From Plumapathes pennacea (lineage: Eukaryota > Cnidaria > Anthozoa > Antipatharia > Myriopathidae): DNA of 64,000 bases. The notes under the pieces are model-generated. The model was not told the origin of the DNA, searched no databases, and saw only the letters and a program-made list of their open reading frames with translations. The stretch spans positions 15,306,443-15,370,442 of the forward strand of contig OZ038464.1 of NCBI GenBank assembly GCA_964036295.1, in the 5' to 3' direction. Shown piece by piece: positions 57,176 through 64,000 of the stretch (its first letter is position 1; every line of letters starts with the position of its first letter). The translations under genes were made by a program, and so were the position numbers.

Positions 57176-58330
57176 ACACTTTAATGTACACCTCTAAAAA
57201 GAAACGCTCCGAGCGATATTTGATAGTTTATGGATTATAGTAGGATACTAAAAGCCATCATGAGCGGGATTTGGCGGAATCAATAAGTCGTTGTGAGAAG
57301 TGCTTTTTAACTTACTAGATACGGAGTTGTAACTGCTACTGGTCCTACTTTATCTTTCTTTTCTTTCTTTCATATTATTTTAACCATTGGTGACTTTCCG
57401 TGAGAAGTTGGAATACGCGCTATTAGAAAGTTGCAGGGAAAAGTAAAGAAGGAATTATTTAGCCACTTTTACAGTCATGAGCAGTAGCTAATGAAACTTT
57501 TTGATTTCCGTTAACGACTACCCTTGAACACGAAGTAAATCTTTTTTCTGAGTTTAAGTTTTTGTCGAATTGAGCGGATGTCCCTACTCTGCCTGGCAAG
57601 TTTGCTTGTCAATTGGTCCGCCAAAATATCTCAGCCTCGCCAACTGCGCATGAGTGTGAACTTGGTTTGTTTAAACCTCCTACAATACCAAGAGAAATAT
57701 TGTCAGCCAAACAAGCCTTCACCAACCGGCGATGTAGTTTTAGAAATTGTTAGATTAAGGCTGTTTTACCAGAATCCAGCCTCTTATGCAATGTATGCGA
57801 GTTCACATTAAAGTTAATTACTTTGCTTTTATTGAAGGTGCTGATCTTCATGCTGCTGGGTTGGTCGGTGGGAACGCCCTTCACTATGCGTGTCAGTCTG
57901 GTGACGTGGCGACGATAGAATTGCTTTTGGACAAAGGATTTAAGATTGACTGCGTTGACAAGAATGGTGACACCCCACTCCTGGTTGCAGCGGGAAACGG
58001 CCATGCGAACACTGTAACTTTCCTGCTGTCAAAAGGTAATGGGTCCATCTAAGCGAGTGTTGCAAGTCAAAAGAGTTATTATCGTTTTACGTCAGTTGGA
58101 TAAAAATTTGTCGTTTTGAAGGTCCAAAATACTGGCAAACCGTGGATTTTGATCACTTCCAATAGTGTGACGTTTTTGAGCACATGTTTTGCGATTTCTG
58201 GATTAAAAAACATGGTGTTTTCGTTACTAGAAAGCCCAGTGGTGTCAACATCCTGTTGTAGCGTAGTGTCATTTATGCAGAGACTGGACTGTACTTTGGA
58301 TATTAAGATACGTGTCAACTTAGTTTTGGT
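57176..58330 (+). repeat. Dispersed single array unit
   Basis: From TTAATGTACACCTCTAAAAAG onward the sequence follows the array intron block for block, through the ankyrin exon and into the downstream intron, then into the tail at about 58310. It is more diverged than the tandem units (for example GTTGCAGGGAAAAG, TGCCTGGCAAGTTTGCTTG). It probably represents the original or an early duplicated unit. Confidence 0.9.
57838..58035 (+). CDS. Dispersed 198-nt ankyrin exon
   Basis: A full-length intact exon outside the array, with the same ATTGAAG acceptor, AAAAG/gtaatg donor and phase 1-1. Variable sites: A7, L9 V10 G12, Y17, Q20, L30, D38, N43 and D45 (DKNGDTPLL), V50, G53 N54 (AAGNGHANTV). DKNGDTPLLVAAGNGH is closest of all copies to the general ankyrin consensus, so it may be nearest the ancestral state. 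The linker exon at 55276 lies upstream and would join in phase. Confidence 0.92.
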
Positions 58331-58497
58331 GTTGTCGTATTTGGAATTGAATCCATGCGCTATTCTGAAAAAGCCTCGATAATTTATAATTTGATTACGT
58401 GATGGAAGTTATGAGTGTCCTGGTACCCATAAGGGAGAAAGGCTTTTTGTTCCCGCTTGTCTGAGCTTGATTGGATCGAGACGTCAAGCCACTGACC

Positions 58498-58726
58498 TAC
58501 AATCATGGTCAAAAGTCGTTGGGACAATACGCACATCCGGAGCACAATGTAAATCCGTACAACCTATGGGGGTCTCATATTTCTTGTTTTCAAGTCCCTC
58601 CCCCTCCCCTCCATTCAATTTTGGCCCGTGGTGCAGCTATAAGCCGAGCCATGCTCAACTACCCAACATTGAATGGGGGGAGGGGGTAAACTTGAAATCG
58701 TCCCAACAATTTCGACCATGATTGTG
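58498..58726. mobile_element. Palindromic MITE, copy 2
   Basis: Inverted ends TACAATCATGGTCAAAAGTC and TTCGACCATGATTGTG are better preserved than in copy 1. The interior has the same CCTCCCC/GGGGGAG inner palindrome, with AATTTTGG for AATGTTGG and a 6-bp shorter left arm. Confidence 0.8.
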
Positions 58727-59711
58727 TTTGTTCCGCAGAAGTAAAATCGCCGTTTAAGGTTCTTGGGCTGAAGGGACGGGAAATATTTTCATACTCCTTG
58801 GCAGATATTGTCTCAAGAAATCATTTTACGTCTAGTTTATAAAAAATTGAAACGAGAAACTGTCCGCTAGCAGAAAATAGGGCCCACGTTAGGCTTGTAA
58901 AGGTAAAAAGGTCTTGTGACAGGAAATTTATATATTTTTAAGTAGCTACATTTTACAGTGAGACGATTGACTGTATTGAAAAGATGCTAAACATATTTAG
59001 TGTAAAGGAAAATGGATCCTCGTTGAATTTCCTACTTGAAAGGGAATACAGTATTCACGTATGCCGAGTCTGGTACCGGGTTGCAGCTGTTTAGCGGCGG
59101 AAATTCGCCGTGACGACCAGTTTCATTCACGGATTTTTGTTATAGGACTTGCTTATAACACCTGATATTTTGAAGAATCGAATAATAATTCATACAGCTT
59201 GCGAATAGCCGTGTTATGGCGGCGACAACTGTTCATGTGACGTCATACGGAGATTGCTCAACATTACACCAGACAATACTCCGTTGTTTGTTGTCAAATT
59301 CGGCCGTTTTAAAACAGTTAAAAACTGGAAAAGTGTATTATCGGGAATAGTTATATCTAAAGCCCATATTGGTGCATAATCCGCTTAATTTTTCCCTCGT
59401 ATAGAAGGAAAAACAACAATACTCCGCTGAACGACAACAAAAGAGAAAATTAGATTCAAATTATTTGTTTGACTTTTAAGGGAGTAATGTTCTAAACACA
59501 AAAACTACTGTCGTGAAATTAGTAAAAAATGTATTGAAAGATTTACCTAGCGTTTGTCAAACATATCGCGTTTACAGCTTTGTTAAAAATGTCTTGAATT
59601 TTTTTATTTAGCATTTTACTGTGGAGCATTGATGGGAGTAATGACAAACTAGGCCAGACGAGGTCAAACAAAGAATCAAATTTCACTCGAGAATATGGCA
59701 CCAGCTAATAA

Positions 59712-61077
59712 ACATAGGTCCGCAAAGCGTACGTGAAGCTATTTGCTAGTTGATGATAGTCTATGATAGGTAGTTCGTGTTACAACGGGGCACGAACTAT
59801 CATCGAATATTATCACCGTTTGATCGGGGTTTTACACTATGCTCTACTATGCCAGCTACGTACTATGCATGACCAAACACAAATGCACAAACATGACAGT
59901 TTATTATATGATTATTTTGAGCTGATCGACATAAAAGGAGGAAAGTATAGCTTGCCAAAATATTTCAAGTCGTTCTGTAAATTTCTGCGAGGTAAGCCAG
60001 ACTTTGACTCGTTCTAGTAGTTTCGTATAAACGTAACACACTCCAGCCAAACAAACCTGTTTCTCGTGCTCTTCGAACGGTGGTGAAATAGATTCACAGT
60101 AAAATTTCCTGTCGACTTTTCAGTCGATTTTTCATTAGCGACAAAACCCGCTAGAGACAATTTTTGTAAACAAACAACTCAGACAAACCACAGTCGATCT
60201 GGTCATGAAATCATGTGTCAACAAACATATCATGCGAGGTAAACCAGATTTTGACTCGTTATAATAGTTTCGTAACGTAACACACTCCAGCCGAACAAAC
60301 CTGTTTCTCGTGCTATTCGAACGGTGGTGAAAAGGATTCACAGTAAAATTTCCTGTCGATTTTTCATTAGTGACAGAATCCGCTCGAGACAATTTTATAA
60401 ACAAACAACTCAGACATACCACAGTCGATCTGCATTTGCAATTATGGCATGAAATCATGTGTCAACAAACATATCAGCGAACGCAAAAAAACTCGGAATA
60501 AGCTTTTACCTTTGCCAAAACATATGTCATGGTCACACCATACAGCTGTGTTCCTTCTTTTGTGAGCGGAGCGTATATTCGCAAATGTGTCCAGAAATGT
60601 CGCTCTAAATGTGAATCTGTGTCGCCTGTTTGCCAGATACTACGGATATGTCAGCCGGGGCCTGAAGGGGGAGCAGATTTCCACATGCAACCAAAGAATC
60701 GACAACGCTCACAGCCGCCATTAAATAATGACTTCCACGTGCGAGAGAGCCAATTATATTTAGAAAACCCCTCCCCGGAGAGGTAATTTAGCTTCTGACA
60801 TTCTGTCGCAAAGTTATAACATTATAGCACGGAAACCCTTCACTGGAAATCTCTCTGTGCATTCTTTGTGTTAAGTAGATAATAAAAGACAAACTTTCTC
60901 ACAGGACCTGTACCACGGCGGCTTTTATATGGATAACACTTCATGCTCCTCCCCACTCAGTAGTTTTTGCCCCCTAGAGGGGGAGCATTTTAATGACCTA
61001 ATGAGATGGGCCGAACGGCGATTCAACTATCGCCCAAACGCCGACATAGAAGCTATTTGCATATTGCAAATAGCTTC
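59712..61077. mobile_element. 1.36-kb insertion with short inverted ends, unclassified
   Basis: Comparison with tail copy 1 (46114-46134, CTAATAAAAAGAATGAAACTG uninterrupted) shows that this block is inserted or was deleted there. TGAAGCTATTTGC at 59734 and GCAAATAGCTTCA at 61066 are inverted copies. The right end is itself a hairpin (GAAGCTATTTGCATATTGC and on, 61050-61078). It contains a 247-bp tandem repeat and small ORFs that I do not recognise, including one with CQKC/CRSKC-type cysteines near 60580. Confidence 0.6.
59986..60479 (+). repeat. Tandem direct repeat, period 247 bp
   Basis: TGCGAGGTAAGCCAGACTTT at 59986 and TGCGAGGTAAACCAGATTTT at 60233 begin two copies, each ending AAATCATGTGTCAACAAACA. 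They differ by point changes and small indels. Confidence 0.9.
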
Positions 61078-61225
61078 AAAAAGAATGCAACTGTTATCTC
61101 CGATGTCTGAAACACGTATCGCACGCTTGCCGCACTGCATGATGCTCTTATATCAGGCAGAATACAGTTCCTAAGCACACAATGTGACAAAACGGCTTTA
61201 AGAAACGCAATCGGCACTTAACGTT

Positions 61226-61262
61226 CAAATACTAGAAATACGGTAATCGCAGATACCCCCTC
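61226..61262 (-). repeat. Inverted copy of 56653-56700
   Basis: ACTAGAAATACGGTAATCGC and the following AGATACCCCCTCGCTCTG are the reverse complement of the 56.65-kb block with a few changes. It starts where the tail homology ends. Confidence 0.75.
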
Positions 61263-61433
61263 GCTCTGCCATTGATTGGACTTTTACTTTGGTACTGCTC
61301 AACAAGAGCAGCCTTTGTTTTACCGAAATGCTGACTCAATCTTTTCTTCGAAGTCAAGTGCTACACGCAAAGGAAGGAGAAAAAGAATGGTGTGTTTTGC
61401 GGTACTTTTGCGTTGAAAAAAGAGTCGATTGCG

Positions 61434-62432
61434 TGACGCCAATCAGTGGCAATTTCCGGCAATTCTACTTTTTTGTTGAAACTCGAATTTGGAATCACGA
61501 AAATAAAGGAAAAATCAATTCTTAGCGCTATTCTTTCTCGGGAAAGTTGAAATACCCCAATTATTTTCTACGTCGTTGTATTCGGTCTGCAACGTAAATA
61601 TTCTGGACCTTTCTGAATAAAAATCTCGATCTTTTCTGAGATTTGTTCCGGCCAGTAGTTTGGGGAAATGTCAGACATTTTCTCACGTTTTGTCTGTCGG
61701 TTCGTGTCTCGGAACAAGCCTTTCTCATGCTGTTCCCACGTGACTTTACAAAAAAACAACTTCGCGCCACTTGCTCGCCGGGTTTTGGCGCGACGACACG
61801 TGCACGGCAAGATGTCTTTTGTAAAAGTTAAACGAAAGGGCAAACTGGTGAAGGTAAAAATATCAGACTTAACACTGAGTTAAAAGCATTTCAATGATCT
61901 TTAAGTATCACCGCTCCTTCGATTTCATCTTCCAGGTAAACTCCTTTCATCGCATTCAACTTAAAGATCATTGAAATGCTTTTAACTCAGTGTTAAGTCT
62001 GATATTTTTACCTTAACCAGTTTGCCCTTTCGTTTAACTTTTACAAAGGACATCTCGCCTTGCACGTGTCGTCGCGCCAAACCCGGCGAGTAAGTGGCGC
62101 GAAGTTGTCTTATACGAAAAGTCACGTGTGAACCGCATGAGAAAGGCTCGTTCCGAGACACGAACCGACAGACAAACGTGAGAAAATGTCTGACATTTCC
62201 CCAAACCTGCTGGCCGGAACAAATCTCAGAAAAGATCGCGATTTTTATTCAGAAAAGGTCGAGAATATTTACGTTGCAGACCGTATACAACGAAGAAGAA
62301 AATAATTGGGGTATTTTAACTTTCCCAAGAAAGAAGAGCGCTAAGAATTGGTTTTTCCTTTATTTTCGTGATTCCAAATTCAAGTTTCAACAAAAAAGTA
62401 GAATTGCCGGAAATTGCCACTGATTGACGCCG
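61434..62432. mobile_element. Foldback element: ~470-bp inverted repeat with 52-bp spacer
   Basis: The left arm (61434-61906) and right arm (61959-62432) are reverse complements over almost their full length, with scattered mismatches and small indels. The outer ends share CAATCAGTGGCAATTTCCGG; the inner ends are CAATGATCTTTAAGT and its complement. No transposase. The ORFs on both arms are mirror copies of each other and not genes. Confidence 0.85.
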
Positions 62433-63081
62433 TACGTATTTCCCACGGTCGGCGAGTCAAATTAATTCATACAGTCTGCCAAGCACGTTCTCAAAATTTA
62501 ATACCTAAATTTTGAAGTTGGTCGGCCGCCGTAGTACGGGAAAAAAGGAACACTGATTTTCCAATGTTGAATTCATAGGCAGTACAATTAAATAGGCTTC
62601 CTGTGCAATCTTTTTTTACTCTGGACTGCATGCACTAGACTCAGACATGCATATTTAATGAGCTCGAATTGTTTTGTATGCCGCTCAAAACAGCATGATT
62701 TCTCCCAAAATCAAAGCAAAACCTGAACGGTTTACTTCAAATTATACACGGACTTCAGACCTAGTCATACTTCAAAGGGCTTGTGAACGATTCGCGCTGC
62801 AATCACCGCGTCTCTGATTACAGCATTTGTTACAGTTTTAGTCTTGAAAGAGAAAATAAGACTTCTGACTAAATCATTCAAGACTCCAAGTTCCGATTGC
62901 TCTGAGCGAATACGGTAGCCGAAACTGGCAACAGAAGCGTATTAAAACAATACTTCGAGAGAAATGATCAGCATACAGCTTTTAATACATTCTTGAAGTG
63001 ATCGAGTCACAGGCGGCCCAGACTCCGGGGATCTGTCTGTCTGTCACACAGTGATGTTGCGTAACAGAAAATTATAGGGAA
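62433..63081. other. No gene seen
   Basis: Spacer between two large inverted repeats. GCATATTTAATGAGCTC near 62648 resembles GCATATTTAATGAGCTACGG near 1988. Confidence 0.4.
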
Positions 63082-64000
63082 ATGTATGGGGAAAAGCAAC
63101 GATCTGGATAAGTCGTAAGATTCTGAATGAATTAAAATAAAAGCCGATGTACCTGTTATTTGTGGCCTCTTGAGTCCCTTGTGTCAATTTCAAGCCGCTA
63201 GGGCCACTATTAGTGGCCACTATTTCTGTGTTGTTTCTCCCTCTCAAAGAAATGAGAAGGCTGGACACATTTTCGAGTAGTCAACGGTTAAGAGCGAATA
63301 AATACTACCAAAAGCCCCGCGATGCCGAAACACCGCCGGAAACCAATAGCCAGATAAATTTCCTTTCCCCTGACACGACGCTAATAAACGCAGCCCAAGC
63401 TCGAATACGCCAAAATCCTAATTTGTGAGCAAATTTGTGGCCATTTCTCTGTCGCGGTGGGCGCACTACCAGTAGCGTGGCCAAGATCGCCAACCGTCAT
63501 TGAAAGAAACACTCTGATTGGTTAGCGATAACAAAGGAGCTGTTCAAAATTGTCGCAACCAATCAGAGTGTTTCTTTCAATGACGGTTGGCGATCTTGGC
63601 CACGCTACTGGTAGTGCGCCCACCGCGACAGAGAAATGGCCACAAATTTGCTCACAAATTAGGCTTTTGGCGTATTCGAGCTTGGGCTGCGTTTATTAGC
63701 GTCGTGTCAGGGGAAAGGAAATTTATCTGGCTATTGGTTTCCGGCGGTGTTTCGGCATCGCGGGGCTTTTGGTAGTATTTATTCGCTCTCAACCGTTGAC
63801 TACTCGAAAATGGAGTGTCCAGCCTTCTCATTTCTTTGAGAGGGAGAAACAACACAGAAAATTCGCCACTAATAGTGGCCATAGCAGCTTGAAATCGACA
63901 CGAGGGACTCAAGAGGCCACAAATAACAGGCACATCTGCTTTTATTTTAATTCATTCAGAATCTTACGACTTATCCAGATCGTTGCTTTTCCCCATACAT
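63082..64000. mobile_element. Large, nearly perfect palindrome running off the window
   Basis: The left arm (63082-63523) and right arm (63557-64000) are reverse complements, separated by about 33 bp. The centre is GAAACACTCTGATTGGTT ... AACCAATCAGAGTGTTTC. The 62-codon ORF on one arm (63305-63493) reappears identically on the other (63587-63775). The right arm is cut by the window end while the left arm may start slightly before 63082. Probably a foldback or long-TIR element. Confidence 0.85.

Larger units (their letters stand above)
58036..61231 (+). repeat. Array tail segment, copy 2 of the segmental duplication
   Basis: Parallel to 42660-46295 in block order. Differences: the section with the relic ankyrin exon (43141-43731 in copy 1) is absent; about 150 bp at 58796-58948 is extra; there is no Penelope-like element at the AATCC site near 59380; and a 1.36-kb insertion separates CCAGCTAATAAA from AAAGAATGCAACTG. 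Confidence 0.9.

Noticed and set aside
63305-63775. Two identical 62-codon ORFs near the window end
   Set aside because: They are mirror images on the two arms of one palindrome with no domain.

Overview
This is eukaryotic nuclear DNA, AT-rich, with spliced genes whose exons sit between long introns, and with many transposable elements. There are no operons, ribosome-binding sites, tRNA or rRNA genes that I can see. The mixture of ankyrin-repeat exons, an IRE1/RNase L-like kinase exon, a Penelope-like element with a GIY-YIG nuclease, CR1/L2-type LINE pieces and many palindromic MITEs suggests an invertebrate animal. My best guess is an anthozoan (coral or sea anemone), but that is from memory of such genomes and is unproven.

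Layout. 1-1280: frameshifted LINE reverse transcriptase. 1424-7948: a chain of candidate exons on the + strand (coiled coil, protein kinase, three short linkers, two ankyrin repeats) whose intron phases fit together as 1-0, 0-0, 0-1, 1-1, 1-1, 1-1. 9920-15535: a decayed ankyrin unit split by a TAA-flanked DNA transposon, which is itself split by a TTAA-flanked element, followed by a 1.75-kb unclassified repeat. 15621-42659: the main object of the window, a tandem array with a period of about 1.5 kb. Each unit carries one symmetric phase-1 exon of exactly 198 nt encoding two 33-residue ankyrin repeats; 18 copies are intact and one is truncated. 42660-46295: array tail with a palindromic MITE and a 5'-truncated Penelope-like element. 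46296-50085: relic intron and exon copies plus one intact divergent ankyrin exon (49315-49518). 50090-54345: second copies of the TTAA element and of the 1.75-kb repeat, with a LINE 3' end between them. 54931-61231: a MULE-type MITE, a linker exon, one more 198-nt ankyrin exon and a second copy of the array tail. 61434-64000: two large inverted repeats, the last cut by the window edge.

How it may work together. All ankyrin exons with usable splice sites begin and end in phase 1, so any number can be included or skipped without changing frame. If all 18 intact array exons were spliced in a row they would encode 1188 residues, or 36 ankyrin repeats. The kinase exon resembles the IRE1/RNase L family, which in RNase L is combined with ankyrin repeats; here the kinase lies 5' of the repeats and no KEN ribonuclease domain is visible. 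A single coiled coil-kinase-ankyrin gene, perhaps an innate-immune sensor, is an inference from phase matching and order. Transcript data would decide it.
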